Made by a program: the position numbers and the translations under genes. From positions 1 through 45,211 of the forward strand of contig CANTDZ010000009.1 in assembly GCA_947652665.1 (NCBI GenBank): a stretch of 45,211 bases of DNA, written 5' to 3'. The DNA is from an uncultured Clostridia bacterium (lineage in GTDB: Bacteria > Bacillota > Clostridia > Oscillospirales > Acutalibacteraceae). This document shows positions 32,593 through 41,451 of the stretch, piece by piece. The notes under the pieces are model-generated. The model was given only the letters and a program-made list of their open reading frames with translations. It was not told the origin of the DNA and did not search any database. The first letter of the stretch is position 1, and every line of letters starts with the position of its first letter.

Positions 32593-34530
32593 ATGCCCAG
32601 GATTCAGGTGCTGGATAAACAGGTGGCCGAGCTCATCGCCGCCGGGGAGGTGGTGGAGCGGCCGTCCTCCGTGATAAAGGAGTTGGTGGAGAATGCCATT
32701 GACGCGGGCTCGACAGTGATAACGGTGGAGATACGCCGGGGCGGCGCGCCCTATATGCGGGTGGCCGACAACGGCTGCGGCATCGACCCGGAGGACGTGC
32801 CCACGGCCTTTCTGCGCCATGCCACCAGCAAGGTCAGCACCCAGGACGATTTGGACTCCATCGGCACCCTGGGCTTCCGGGGCGAAGCGCTGGCGGCGAT
32901 TTCAGCGGTGGGCCGGGTGGAGCTTCTGACCAAGACGGCAGAACGGGAGACCGGCCTGCGCTACACCTGCGCCGGGGACGAGCCCCCCACCAGCGAAGAA
33001 GCCGGGTGCCCCCAGGGCACCACCATTGTGGTGCGCGACCTGTTTTTCAACACCCCGGCCCGGATGAAGTTCCTGAAAAAGGATATTACCGAGGGCAACT
33101 CCGTGGCAGGCATCCTCGACAAGATTGCCCTGTCCCACCCGGAGATTTCCTTCCGCTTCATCCGGGACGGCAAGGAAGTGCTGCACACACCCGGCGACGG
33201 CAAGCTGGGTTCGGCCCTGTATGCCGTGTACGGGAGGGAGTTTTTCGGCACCCTCATCCCTGTGGACTATTCCCTGGGCGGCGTCCGGGTGGAGGGGTTC
33301 ATCTCCAAGCCTTCGGGCAGCCGGGCCAACCGTTCCCTGCAGAACTTCTTCATCAACGGCCGCTACATCCGCAGCCGCACCGCCGCCGTGGCCTTGGAGG
33401 AAGCCTACAAGGGGGCCATCATGGTGGGCAAATTCCCGGCGTGCGCGCTGCATATGCACTTGGCCCGGGAGGCGGTGGATGTGAACGTCCACCCGGCCAA
33501 GATGGAAATCCGCTTCATCAACGAGCGCCCCATCTTCGACGCCGTGTATCACGGGGTGAAATCGGCCCTGCAGGGGGGCGACTCGCCCAAGGTTATGGGC
33601 CTGGGGGAGCGCAAGCCCATCTTGCCCACCGTCCCGCCGCCCCAGCGTGCCGAACAGCTGACCCTGCCGCCCGCGCCGCCCCCGCCCGTGGAGGAAGACG
33701 ACGGCGAGCCGGAAATCAGCGTGCCCCGGCTTTCCCTGCGGGACAGCGCCGTCCCCGCTCCCCCGCTGCGGGAATTTGACGACGCCATGCTCCATTTGCT
33801 GGACAACGCTCTGGAGAACCGTCCCCAGCCGCTGCCCCCGGTACTGCCCAAGCCCCCTCTCCGGGTGGTGGAGGCTCCGCCGGTAAAGGAGCCCCCCGCA
33901 AGGCCGGTGCAGGAGAAGCTGCCGGAAGTGGAAGTCCTTCCCGCGGAGGAGGCGGCGGATTTCCACTCCAAAATCATCGGCGAGGCGTTCGGCACCTATA
34001 TCCTGGTGGAGTACAGCCCCAAGGCCCTGATGCTCATCGACAAGCACGCGGCCCACGAGCGCCTGCTCTATGAGAAGCTGAAATCCCAAGAATTAGGCGG
34101 CGCGGCCCAGGCGCTGCTCACGCCTGTGACGGTGAGCCTGGATATGGACGAGTATTCGGCCGTGTTGGGCCACCTGGACGACCTATCCAAGGCCGGGTTC
34201 GAGGTAGAGGACTTTGGCCCCGGCACCGTGCTGGTACGAGCGGCCCCCCTGTTGTTAGACGGCGCGGACGCCTCCCAGGCCATCATGGAGACGGCAGGAT
34301 ACCTGTGCGCCCACAAGACCGACCTGACCACCGAGCACCTGGACTGGGTCTACCACAACGTAGCCTGCCGGGCCGCCATGAAGGCCGGGGACACCACCCG
34401 TCCGGAGGAACTCATTGCCCTGTGCCGCCAGCTGGAGCAGAATCCCCAGGTGCGCTACTGCCCCCACGGCCGGCCGGTGTACATCCTGCTGCCCAAGCGG
34501 GAGATCGAAAAGCAGTTTGGCCGGGCATAA
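32593..34530 (+). CDS. mutL: DNA mismatch repair protein MutL (endonuclease type)
   Basis: A 645-residue MutL. The GHKL ATPase has ELVENAIDAG, DNGCGIDPED, GFRGEAL and NGRYIRS. A proline-rich linker (about 360-460) is followed by the C-terminal domain with the metal-dependent endonuclease motif at Asp483-KHA-x2-Glu489-x4-Glu494 (DKHAAHERLLYE, Lys in place of the usual Gln), then ACRAAMKAGD and CPHGRPV, the other nuclease motifs. It therefore nicks DNA itself, as expected in bacteria without MutH. Start 32593 gives the classical MPRIQVLDKQVAELIAAGEVVERP start. Four genes separate it from mutS; miaA follows. Confidence 0.96.
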   Translation: MPRIQVLDKQVAELIAAGEVVERPSSVIKELVENAIDAGSTVITVEIRRGGAPYMRVADNGCGIDPEDVPTAFLRHATSKVSTQDDLDSIGTLGFRGEALAAISAVGRVELLTKTAERETGLRYTCAGDEPPTSEEAGCPQGTTIVVRDLFFNTPARMKFLKKDITEGNSVAGILDKIALSHPEISFRFIRDGKEVLHTPGDGKLGSALYAVYGREFFGTLIPVDYSLGGVRVEGFISKPSGSRANRSLQNFFINGRYIRSRTAAVALEEAYKGAIMVGKFPACALHMHLAREAVDVNVHPAKMEIRFINERPIFDAVYHGVKSALQGGDSPKVMGLGERKPILPTVPPPQRAEQLTLPPAPPPPVEEDDGEPEISVPRLSLRDSAVPAPPLREFDDAMLHLLDNALENRPQPLPPVLPKPPLRVVEAPPVKEPPARPVQEKLPEVEVLPAEEAADFHSKIIGEAFGTYILVEYSPKALMLIDKHAAHERLLYEKLKSQELGGAAQALLTPVTVSLDMDEYSAVLGHLDDLSKAGFEVEDFGPGTVLVRAAPLLLDGADASQAIMETAGYLCAHKTDLTTEHLDWVYHNVACRAAMKAGDTTRPEELIALCRQLEQNPQVRYCPHGRPVYILLPKREIEKQFGRA

Positions 34531-34555
34531 TACGGAAGGAAGGAGGCGCGTGCCC

Positions 34556-35506
34556 ATGGAAAAACCCAACGTCCTGGCGGTGATAGGCCCCACGGCCACG
34601 GGGAAGACCGCCTTAGGCATCGGCTTGGCAGAACGCTTTGGGGGCGAGATTGTCTCCTGCGACTCCATGCAGATTTATAAAGGCCTGCCCATCGGCACGG
34701 CCCAGCCCACGCCGGAGGAGCAGGCAGCGGCCCCCCACCATCTGGTGGGCTTTCTGGATGTGGACGAGCCCTTCAGCGTTTCGGATTACGTGGCGCTGGC
34801 CGGAAAGGTCGTGGAGGATATACGCGCGCGGGGGCGGCTCCCCATTTTGGTGGGGGGCACGGGACTGTATGCCCGGTCGCTGCTGCGTGGGTTCCAGTTT
34901 GAGGGGAACGCCCGGGACGAGTCCCTGCGGGCCCGGCTCTTTGCCGAAGACCCCGAAGCCCTCTACGCCCGCCTGCAGTCCCTGGACCCGGCCGGCGCGG
35001 CGGAGATCCACCCCCACAACGTCAAGCGTGTAGTGCGCGCCCTGGAATACTGCCTGCTCACCGGCGAACCCTTTTCCCAGCAGGCGGCGCGCTCCCAGCA
35101 GGCGGAGGCCCCGTACCGTTCGTTGCTGCTGTGCCCGGCTTTTGCAGACCGCCAGCTTTTATACGACCGCATCAACCAGCGGGTGGACGCCATGCTGGAG
35201 CAGGGCCTTTTGCAGGAAGCGGAAGCCTTTTACCATCACTGTGAACACATGGGCACGCCCTCCACGGCGGCCCAGGCCATCGGGTATAAGGAGCTTTTCC
35301 CCTACTTCTGGGGGGAAGTGCCTTTGGAGGAGGCCGTCGCCCGGGTAAAGCAGGAGAGCCGCCGGTATGCCAAGCGGCAGCTCACGTGGTTTGCCCGGGA
35401 GCCCGGCGTGCATTACCTGTATCTGGACGGCCTTACAAAGGGCCAGGCGCTGGAGGAAGCCTGTGCTGCCGCAGAAGCCTGGCTGCAGGAAAGGAGAGAG
35501 CTATGA
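34556..35506 (+). CDS. miaA: tRNA dimethylallyltransferase MiaA
   Basis: A 316-residue enzyme that prenylates A37 of tRNAs reading UNN codons with dimethylallyl diphosphate. P-loop GPTATGKT at 11-18, the substrate-binding DSMQIYKGLPIGTAQP (about 36-51) and LVGGTGLYARSL (about 98-109) are conserved. The ATG has AGGAGG nine bases upstream. The stop overlaps the next start by four bases (ATGA). Together with MiaB from the head of the run it makes ms2i6A37. Confidence 0.96.
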   Translation: MEKPNVLAVIGPTATGKTALGIGLAERFGGEIVSCDSMQIYKGLPIGTAQPTPEEQAAAPHHLVGFLDVDEPFSVSDYVALAGKVVEDIRARGRLPILVGGTGLYARSLLRGFQFEGNARDESLRARLFAEDPEALYARLQSLDPAGAAEIHPHNVKRVVRALEYCLLTGEPFSQQAARSQQAEAPYRSLLLCPAFADRQLLYDRINQRVDAMLEQGLLQEAEAFYHHCEHMGTPSTAAQAIGYKELFPYFWGEVPLEEAVARVKQESRRYAKRQLTWFAREPGVHYLYLDGLTKGQALEEACAAAEAWLQERREL

Positions 35507-36828
35507 GCCAAAAGAAAGTACCGCCCTTGGCCGCGCTGGCTATTGCGTTTTTGATCCTTCTGTTCATCGGGTTCCACCTGGTGAACCAGCAGGCGGCACA
35601 ATTCGCCAATACCGGCGTGGCCACCGAGGTCGCCACCCGGGGCCAGGTGTCGGACACCCTGCAGGCCAAGGGCTTCGCCATACGCGACGAGGTCGTGCTG
35701 AACCAGCCCTACAGCGGGGTGCTCAATTACCGGGTGGGAAGCGGCACCCGGGTTTCCCAGGGCGGGGTGGTGGCCGACATTTTCAAAAGCGAAAACGACG
35801 CGGCCGCCCAGAACATGATCGACAGCCTGGAGCGCGAAATCGACAGCCTTCGACAGCTGGCCAAGCCCTCCGACCTGTTTGTGTCCAATCCGAACATGAT
35901 CGGCTCCCAAATCTACAACGCTCTGGGGGATATTTCCCTGGAAATCCGCGCCAACAATTTTTCCGAGATCGGCGGCCTGAAGGACACCCTCCAGAATGCC
36001 TTGAGCCGCAAGCAGGTCATCGCCGGGGAGGAGAGCGCCGAGGACTACGCCCAGCGGGTAGAAGACCTGGAGGCCCAGCTCCAGTCCCTGGAGGCCCGGG
36101 GGGCCAAGGCGATGGACCACATCACCGCGCCCCGGGCCGGGTATTTTATCGACAGCGTGGACGGCTATGAGAGCATCATGGAGCCGGACCTGGTAAAGAA
36201 CATCACGGTCAGCCAGGCCAAAAAGCTTTTGGAGCAGGAGGAGCCAGCCTACACCGGCACCGGGGCCATCGGGAAGATTTGCTCCGATTTCACCTGGAAG
36301 CTGGTGTGCGTTATCCCGGATGACGAGATGATCAAGTTTGAGGGCGTGACCCAGGTGACCCTGGACATCCCCTTTGCCAGCGCGGAGACCATCCCGGCCA
36401 AGGTGCTGGCCAAGAACCGGGACAGCACCACGGGGGAGACGGCGGTGGTCTTTGAGTGCTCGTATATGGACGCGGACCTGGCCGCCGTGCGCAATGAGAC
36501 GGTGCACATCAGCGTGAAGACTTACGACGGCGTGCTGGTAAGCGAAAAGGCCCTGCGCTTTGAAGACGTGGAATATACGACCGTGGACGAGGACGGCAAC
36601 GCAGTCACCCAGGTGAAGGAGAACGTGAAGGGCGTCTACGTGCAGTATGCGGGACGGCTGCATTTTGTGCAGGTGTTTACCGAGAAGGACATCAACGGCT
36701 ACGCGGTGTGCCGCACCGAGCTGACCGATGAGGAGAAAAAAAGCATGGTCACCGACCAGACCGTACAGCTGTACGATGAAGTCGTGGTAGGGGGCACCGA
36801 CCTTTACGACGGGAAGGTCGTAGGGTAA
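35503..36828 (+). CDS. HlyD-like membrane-fusion/biotinyl-lipoyl-like protein
   Basis: A 441-residue single-pass protein: short cytoplasmic tail, transmembrane helix at about 9-27, then an external region resembling HlyD/RND-type adaptor proteins. A lipoyl-like half (RGQVSDTLQAKGFAIRDEVVLNQPYSGVLNYRV) and its counterpart (DHITAPRAGYFIDSVDGYE) flank a coiled coil of about 100 residues (about 100-205). The C-terminal beta-rich part contains VLVSEKALRF and GVYVQYAGRLHFVQV. The family is often found next to yggS-sepF in Clostridia. No ABC or MFS export partner is adjacent, so a wall- or division-linked role is conceivable, but this is inference. Start overlaps the miaA stop. Confidence 0.75.
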   Translation: MSQKKVPPLAALAIAFLILLFIGFHLVNQQAAQFANTGVATEVATRGQVSDTLQAKGFAIRDEVVLNQPYSGVLNYRVGSGTRVSQGGVVADIFKSENDAAAQNMIDSLEREIDSLRQLAKPSDLFVSNPNMIGSQIYNALGDISLEIRANNFSEIGGLKDTLQNALSRKQVIAGEESAEDYAQRVEDLEAQLQSLEARGAKAMDHITAPRAGYFIDSVDGYESIMEPDLVKNITVSQAKKLLEQEEPAYTGTGAIGKICSDFTWKLVCVIPDDEMIKFEGVTQVTLDIPFASAETIPAKVLAKNRDSTTGETAVVFECSYMDADLAAVRNETVHISVKTYDGVLVSEKALRFEDVEYTTVDEDGNAVTQVKENVKGVYVQYAGRLHFVQVFTEKDINGYAVCRTELTDEEKKSMVTDQTVQLYDEVVVGGTDLYDGKVVG

Positions 36829-36852
36829 TTTTAGAAGGGAAGGGATGAAAGC

Positions 36853-37551
36853 ATGGCGGTTTTTGACGAAAATTACGCACGCATCCAGGAGGAGATCGCC
36901 CAGGCGGCCCTGCGGGCCGGACGTAAGCCGGAGGACGTGACGCTGCTGGCGGCTACCAAGACGGTGCCTGTGGAGACCATCAATTACGCCGTGTCCAAGG
37001 GCCTTAGCTGCCTGGGGGAGAACCGGGTGCAGGAGCTTTTGGACAAATACGACGCCCTGGACAGGGAGCATTGCGATTTGCAGTTCATTGGGCGCCTGCA
37101 GACCAACAAGGTGAAGTACCTCATCGGCAAGGTCAGCTGCATCCAGTCGGTGGACAGCGTGAAGCTGGCCCAGGAGATTGCCCGCCTGAGTGAGCGCCAG
37201 GGCCTGGTGACCGGGGTGCTGGTACAGGTGAACATCGGCCGGGAGGAGCAGAAGGGCGGGGTCGACCCGGACGCGCTGCTGGAATTCATCGACCAAATAC
37301 GGGAATTTAAGGGAATACGGGTAGACGGATTGATGGCTGTACCCCCAATATGTGACGATAAAACTGTGTTATCGGCATATTTTTCGGCCATGGCGAAATA
37401 TTATGTTGACATAGCGGCTAAAAAATCGGATAATGTATATATGCGCAGCCTTTCCATGGGGATGTCGGCGGACTTCCCTCTGGCCATCGAATGTGGGGCC
37501 ACCATGGTACGGGTGGGCTCGTCCCTGTTCGGGGCGCGGAATTATGCCTGA
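36853..37551 (+). CDS. yggS: YggS-family PLP homeostasis protein
   Basis: A 232-residue PLP-binding TIM-barrel protein (PLPBP, YlmE in B. subtilis). PLP lysine Lys36 in LLAATKTVP; LGENRVQELLDK, QFIGRLQTNKVK, SIQSVDS-like segment (IQSVDSVKLA) and the C-terminal LSMGMSADFPLAIECGATMVRVGSSLFG are all conserved. It buffers free PLP and affects amino-acid balance; it has no known catalytic activity. It lies just before sepF as ylmE does in Bacillus. Bases about 37301-37440 are locally poor in GC (about 40 %). Confidence 0.95.
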   Translation: MAVFDENYARIQEEIAQAALRAGRKPEDVTLLAATKTVPVETINYAVSKGLSCLGENRVQELLDKYDALDREHCDLQFIGRLQTNKVKYLIGKVSCIQSVDSVKLAQEIARLSERQGLVTGVLVQVNIGREEQKGGVDPDALLEFIDQIREFKGIRVDGLMAVPPICDDKTVLSAYFSAMAKYYVDIAAKKSDNVYMRSLSMGMSADFPLAIECGATMVRVGSSLFGARNYA

Positions 37552-37579
37552 ATGAAGTCAGGGGAGGTCAGTGACAAAG

Positions 37580-38095
37580 ATGGCAGGTTTTAAAGAGAGA
37601 TTGCAGCGGATGCTCAATCCGCCAGACGATGAATACGAATACGACGACTTCTACGAGGACGAGGAGGAGCCGGCGGACGACCCCGGCGGAAACTACGAGG
37701 AGCCCCGCCGCAGCGGCACCGATTACGGCTTCGACAGCTTTTCCACGTCTTCCCGTTCCTCCTGGTCCACGGGCCGGGGCGGCGGCAACGTAGTAGAGCT
37801 GAACAGCCCCAAGCAGCGGCCCCAGGTGGTGGTGTTCCAGCCGGTGTCCTTTGGGGACGAGGCCAAGGAGATCGCCGACGAGCTGCTGAGAAGGCACACG
37901 GTTGTGCTGAACCTGGAGAAAACCGAAAAGGAAGTGGCCCGGCGCATCGTAGACTTCATGAGCGGTGTGGCCTATGCCAACAACGGCAAGATCCAGAGGG
38001 TGGCTACCCGCACGTTCATTGTCACGCCCTACGACGTGGATGTTTCCGGCGACGAGATTCTGGACGAGCTGGAAAGCAGCGGCCTCTATTTTTAG
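37580..38095 (+). CDS. sepF: Cell division protein SepF
   Basis: A 171-residue SepF. The N-terminal amphipathic helix AGFKERLQRMLNP (membrane binding) is followed by a long acidic, disordered linker (DDEYEYDDFYEDEEE and on) and the C-terminal SepF core (about 75-165: VVVFQPVSFGDEAKEIADELLRRHTVVLNLE, VARRIVDFMSGVAYANNGKIQRV, TFIVTPYDVDVSG). It polymerises into rings that tether FtsZ to the membrane. The start is ambiguous: an in-frame GTG at 37571 lies three bases from GGAGG, the ATG at 37580 twelve bases from it. I prefer the ATG because the helix then starts the protein. Confidence 0.93.
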   Translation: MAGFKERLQRMLNPPDDEYEYDDFYEDEEEPADDPGGNYEEPRRSGTDYGFDSFSTSSRSSWSTGRGGGNVVELNSPKQRPQVVVFQPVSFGDEAKEIADELLRRHTVVLNLEKTEKEVARRIVDFMSGVAYANNGKIQRVATRTFIVTPYDVDVSGDEILDELESSGLYF

Positions 38096-38098
38096 CCT

Positions 38099-38845
38099 AT
38101 GGCAGGGCAGTATGACAGCCTGCTCCTGCGCAAGCTGGAGGACGGCATACGCAAGGCCCGGGGGCGTCCGGCCTTTCTGGGCTTTTTGGATGAGAGCCAG
38201 CAGGCAGAGCTCAAGGAGGCGCTCACTTACCGGCGGGATGCGTCTTATCTGTTTTGGGGAGGGCATGAGGATGCCGAGCGCGTCCTGCTGGGCCTTTTCC
38301 CCGACTACATGGAGCCAGACCCCGGCGCCTTCCCACTGGAAGCGGTGACCTTCACCTACCGCAAGGAGGACAAGCCCGGCCACCGGGACTTTTTGGGAGC
38401 CATGATGGGTCTGGGGGTTGAGCGCAGCGTGGTGGGGGATATCCTTATTGGGCAGGGGCGGTGTGTCGCCTTTGTCAAGGAGGAGATGGCCTCCTACTTC
38501 GCGGGGGAGCTCACGAAGATTGGCCGCATTGGCGTGAAGGCGTCCTTGGGCGCACAGGAGCCGCTGCCGGGAGGCCATACGTTTTTGGAGATCAAAGGGG
38601 TGGCGGCGTCTGCCCGGCTGGACTGCCTGGCCGCCGTCGTGTCGCGCACCAGCCGGGAAAAGGCCGCATCCATGGTGGCCATGGGGCTGGTGCAGCTCAA
38701 CCATAGGGAAACACTCAGCCCGTCGGCGCGGGTGGCGGAGGGGGACATCCTCTCCATCCGGGGCCAGGGCAAGTTCATTATAGACCGGCTGGGACCTTTC
38801 ACCCAGAAAGGCCGGCTTTCGGTGCAGTGCAGGAAATATCAATAA
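38099..38845 (+). CDS. ylmH: YlmH-type S4-domain RNA-binding protein
   Basis: A 248-residue protein. The N-terminal two thirds is the YlmH RNA-binding domain (FPLEAVTFTYRKEDKPGHRDFLGAMMGLGVERSVVGDILI near 80-120); the C-terminal S4 domain (about 175-245: RLDCLAAVVSRTSREKAASMVAMGLVQLN) binds RNA. Homologues bind ribosomes or tRNA on stalled 50S subunits and take part in quality control; the gene is fixed in the sepF-divIVA cluster of Firmicutes. It starts three bases after sepF. Confidence 0.92.
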   Translation: MAGQYDSLLLRKLEDGIRKARGRPAFLGFLDESQQAELKEALTYRRDASYLFWGGHEDAERVLLGLFPDYMEPDPGAFPLEAVTFTYRKEDKPGHRDFLGAMMGLGVERSVVGDILIGQGRCVAFVKEEMASYFAGELTKIGRIGVKASLGAQEPLPGGHTFLEIKGVAASARLDCLAAVVSRTSREKAASMVAMGLVQLNHRETLSPSARVAEGDILSIRGQGKFIIDRLGPFTQKGRLSVQCRKYQ

Positions 38846-38861
38846 GGGGGATACCGAACCA

Positions 38862-39965
38862 ATGCTGACGGTAAAGGAAATCAACGAGGTAAGCTTTGGC
38901 AAGGCCGGCTTTTCCGGCTATAAGCCCGAGGACGTGGACAATTTCATTGACGAGGTAGCCGCGTCCTTCGAGCAGCTGGAAAAAGAGAGGGATGCCGCCA
39001 AGGCCCAGCTGCAGGAGCTTTCCCAGCAGAACGCCGCCCTGACGGCGAAAATCGCGGATTTGAACGCCAAGAGCGGGGAGATGCAGAAAAAGCTTTCCAT
39101 CCTGGCCCAGAAGATCGAATCCTACCGGGCGGACGAGGACGGCATCAAGGAGGCCATCATCAGCGCCCAGCGCATGGGCAAGCAGGAGGTCCAGCAGGCC
39201 AAGGACAAGGCGGCCATCATGCTGGCGGATGCCCAGGATGAGGCCCAGAAGATTCTGGACGAGGCCAAGACCGAAGCCGCCAAATCCGCCGGCGAGTACG
39301 CCGCCCAGGCCGAGGCCAAGAAGGGCGAGCTGGAGGAAATCAAGCGGCAGGTGTCCACGTTCCGGGTCTCCCTGCTGGAGATGTATAAAAAGCACCTGGA
39401 GTGCATTGACCATATCCCCTCCTTCCGCTCCAAGGACGAAAAGTCCGCGGAAAGCGACCCCGAGGTGGAGAAGGAGCAGAAGCTTTTGGAGGAGCGCCAG
39501 GCCCAGCAGAAGCGTCAGATGGAGGAAGAACGGGAGGCCGAGCGCCAAAGGCAGATCGAGCGCCAGCGGGAGCTGGAACGTCAGCGGGAAGTGGAACGCC
39601 AGCGCCAGCTGGAGGAGCAGCGGGAGGCGGAGCGCCAGCGTCAGCTTCAGCTGGAACAGCAGCGCGAAGCGGAAAGGCAGCGCCAGCTTCAGCTGGAAAG
39701 GCAGCAGGAGGCCGAACGCCAGCGCCGCCAGCAGCAGGCCGCTGCGGAGGAGCCCGGCATCCACGACCGGGTGAGCTACGTACAGGAACAGCTGCAGCCG
39801 TCCGTGCCGGAGAGCGATTATGGCGACCTGTCGGAGATGGGGATCAAGACCATTAACAGCATCCCCGAGACCCTGCGCCGGGAAAAGAGCAGCCATTTCA
39901 GCAACATACAGTTTGGCGACGACGTGGAGCTTGACCCCAAGGAGGGCCGCAAGCGCAAACGCTAA
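38862..39965 (+). CDS. divIVA: DivIVA-domain protein with long Gln/Arg/Glu-rich coiled coil
   Basis: A 367-residue protein. The N-terminal DivIVA domain (about 1-60: VKEINEVSFGKAGFSGYKPEDVDNFIDEV) binds curved membrane; a long heptad coiled coil follows (about 35-150). Residues about 205-295 are an extreme low-complexity helix built from AERQRQLQLEQQRE-type repeats. The C-terminal 70 residues (VSYVQEQL...IQFGDDVEL) are unique. DivIVA organises division sites and poles. The usual length in Firmicutes is 160-260, so the extension is unusual. AAGGGGG precedes the ATG. Confidence 0.9.
   Translation: MLTVKEINEVSFGKAGFSGYKPEDVDNFIDEVAASFEQLEKERDAAKAQLQELSQQNAALTAKIADLNAKSGEMQKKLSILAQKIESYRADEDGIKEAIISAQRMGKQEVQQAKDKAAIMLADAQDEAQKILDEAKTEAAKSAGEYAAQAEAKKGELEEIKRQVSTFRVSLLEMYKKHLECIDHIPSFRSKDEKSAESDPEVEKEQKLLEERQAQQKRQMEEEREAERQRQIERQRELERQREVERQRQLEEQREAERQRQLQLEQQREAERQRQLQLERQQEAERQRRQQQAAAEEPGIHDRVSYVQEQLQPSVPESDYGDLSEMGIKTINSIPETLRREKSSHFSNIQFGDDVELDPKEGRKRKR
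39520..39745 (+). repeat. Low-complexity direct repeats within divIVA
   Basis: The DNA alternates variants of CAGCGCCAGCTGGAG and GAGGCCGAGCGCCAG; for example CAGCTTCAGCTGGAA occurs twice about 45 bases apart. The repeats encode the Gln/Arg/Glu-rich helix and are prone to expansion and contraction. Confidence 0.8.
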
Positions 39966-39976
39966 GAGGGGGCAGC

Positions 39977-40471
39977 ATGAAGAAAAAGTGGTTCTGTTTT
40001 TGCGCGGTGATGCTGGGGGCCCTGGTGCTCATCGGGGCCGACCAGTGGAGCAAATGGGCGGCGTTTCATGGCCTGAAGGGGCGGGCGCCGGTGCTGGTGA
40101 TCCCGCATCTGCTGGAGTTCTGCTACGTAGAAAATTACGCGGCGGCCATGGGGCTTTATGAGGGGCTCATTTGGCTGGTGATTTTGTGCACCATTGTGGT
40201 CAGCATCGGGATTTTAATCGCGCTGGTGGCGTATAAGGAGCACACCGTGTTCAGCTATCTTACTTGTATGCTGCTGCTGGCCGGGGGCCTGGGCAACCTG
40301 TGCGACCGGTTCCTGCACGTCTTTGTGGTGGATTTCATCCACGTGCTGTTCTTCCCCTACGTGTTCAATGTGGCGGACTGCTGTGTGACCATTGGGGTGG
40401 TATGCTTTGGCATCCACTGCCTGGTGCTGAACCGCCGCGAAAAAGCCTCCGCCAGCCAGGAGGAGGCCTGA
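39977..40471 (+). CDS. lspA: Signal peptidase II (prolipoprotein peptidase)
   Basis: A 164-residue, four-helix membrane aspartic protease that cuts lipoprotein signal peptides after lipidation. Catalytic residues are Asp110 (GGLGNLCDRF) and Asp134 (FNVADCCV); the YVENYAAAMGLY segment corresponds to the conserved NxGAAF block. Such a protease would process the solute-binding lipoprotein found earlier in this window. It starts 11 bases after divIVA, with rluD 3 bases downstream; lspA-rluD linkage is normal in Firmicutes. Confidence 0.95.
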   Translation: MKKKWFCFCAVMLGALVLIGADQWSKWAAFHGLKGRAPVLVIPHLLEFCYVENYAAAMGLYEGLIWLVILCTIVVSIGILIALVAYKEHTVFSYLTCMLLLAGGLGNLCDRFLHVFVVDFIHVLFFPYVFNVADCCVTIGVVCFGIHCLVLNRREKASASQEEA

Positions 40472-40474
40472 CCT

Positions 40475-41392
40475 ATGGCGGAGGTAATACAGGTGCGGGT
40501 GGAGCAGGCGGGGCAGAGGCTCGACAAGCTGCTGGCCGAGGCCCTGCCGGAGCTGACAAGGTCGGCGGTGCAGAACCTGATCGCCCAAGGCTTTGTGGAG
40601 GCAGGCAGGAAGGAGCTGGCGAAAAACGCCAAGCTTTCCGTAGGCACGGAGCTTACCGTCACCCTGCCGGAGCCAAAGCCCCTGGAAGCCCGGGCGGAGG
40701 ACATCCCCTTGGACATCGTTTATGAGGACGGCGACCTGCTGGTGGTCAACAAGCCCAAGGGCATGGTGGTGCATCCGGCCCCCGGCAACGAGGACGGGAC
40801 GCTTGTCAATGCCCTGCTTTTCCATTGCGGAGAGTCGCTTTCCGGTATTAACGGCGTGCTGCGGCCGGGGATCGTGCATCGGATTGACAAGGATACCAGC
40901 GGCCTGCTGATCGTGGCGAAGAACGACCGGGCCCACCAGGGCCTGGCGGCGCAGATACAGGAGCACAGCTTTACCCGGGAGTACCGGGCCGTCGTGTACG
41001 GCCATGTGAAGGACGACGAGGGCACCGTGGACAAGCCCCTGGGCCGCCACAAGACCGACCGCAAGAAAATGGCTGTGCTGCTCGGTTCCCCCACAGCCCG
41101 GCGCGCGGTGACCCACTATTTTGTGGAGGAGCGTCTGCCCGGCTTCAGCTATCTGCGCCTGCGGCTGGAAACGGGCCGCACCCATCAAATAAGGGTGCAC
41201 ATGGCAAGCCTTGGGCATCCGGTGGCCGGCGACCCGGTTTATGGGCCGAAAAAGGTGATAACAGCCCTGAACGGCCAGTGCCTGCACGCGGGGAAGATTG
41301 GGTTCGTGCACCCGGGCACCGGGGAGTATCGGGAGTTTGAAGCTCCCCTGCCGCCTTACTTTGTGGATTTTTTGGAGAAGCTTCGGAGATAA
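40475..41392 (+). CDS. RluA/RluD-family 23S rRNA pseudouridine synthase
   Basis: A 305-residue pseudouridine synthase. An N-terminal S4 domain (about 14-60: QRLDKLLAEALPELTRSAVQNLIAQGFV) precedes the catalytic domain, with VVNKPKGMVVHPAPG, catalytic Asp138 in HRIDKDTSGL and the LRLETGRTHQIRVHMASLGHPVAGDPVYG motif. It is the YlyB/RluD type that modifies large-subunit rRNA uridines. It is the last gene of the long co-directional run; no clear terminator follows it. Confidence 0.94.
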   Translation: MAEVIQVRVEQAGQRLDKLLAEALPELTRSAVQNLIAQGFVEAGRKELAKNAKLSVGTELTVTLPEPKPLEARAEDIPLDIVYEDGDLLVVNKPKGMVVHPAPGNEDGTLVNALLFHCGESLSGINGVLRPGIVHRIDKDTSGLLIVAKNDRAHQGLAAQIQEHSFTREYRAVVYGHVKDDEGTVDKPLGRHKTDRKKMAVLLGSPTARRAVTHYFVEERLPGFSYLRLRLETGRTHQIRVHMASLGHPVAGDPVYGPKKVITALNGQCLHAGKIGFVHPGTGEYREFEAPLPPYFVDFLEKLRR

Positions 41393-41451
41393 AAAGATGT
41401 ACGCTCTTGAGCGGTTACGAAACCAATTTACACAGTTTGGAGGGAATGGTC

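Noticed and set aside
39500-39760. CRISPR-like or VNTR array because of regular short repeats.
   Set aside because: The repeats are in-frame coding DNA for the DivIVA low-complexity helix, with no unique spacers.
41393-41451. Promoter for the second aldo/keto reductase.
   Set aside because: No credible -35/-10 pair with proper spacing was found; the gene may be read through from rluD.
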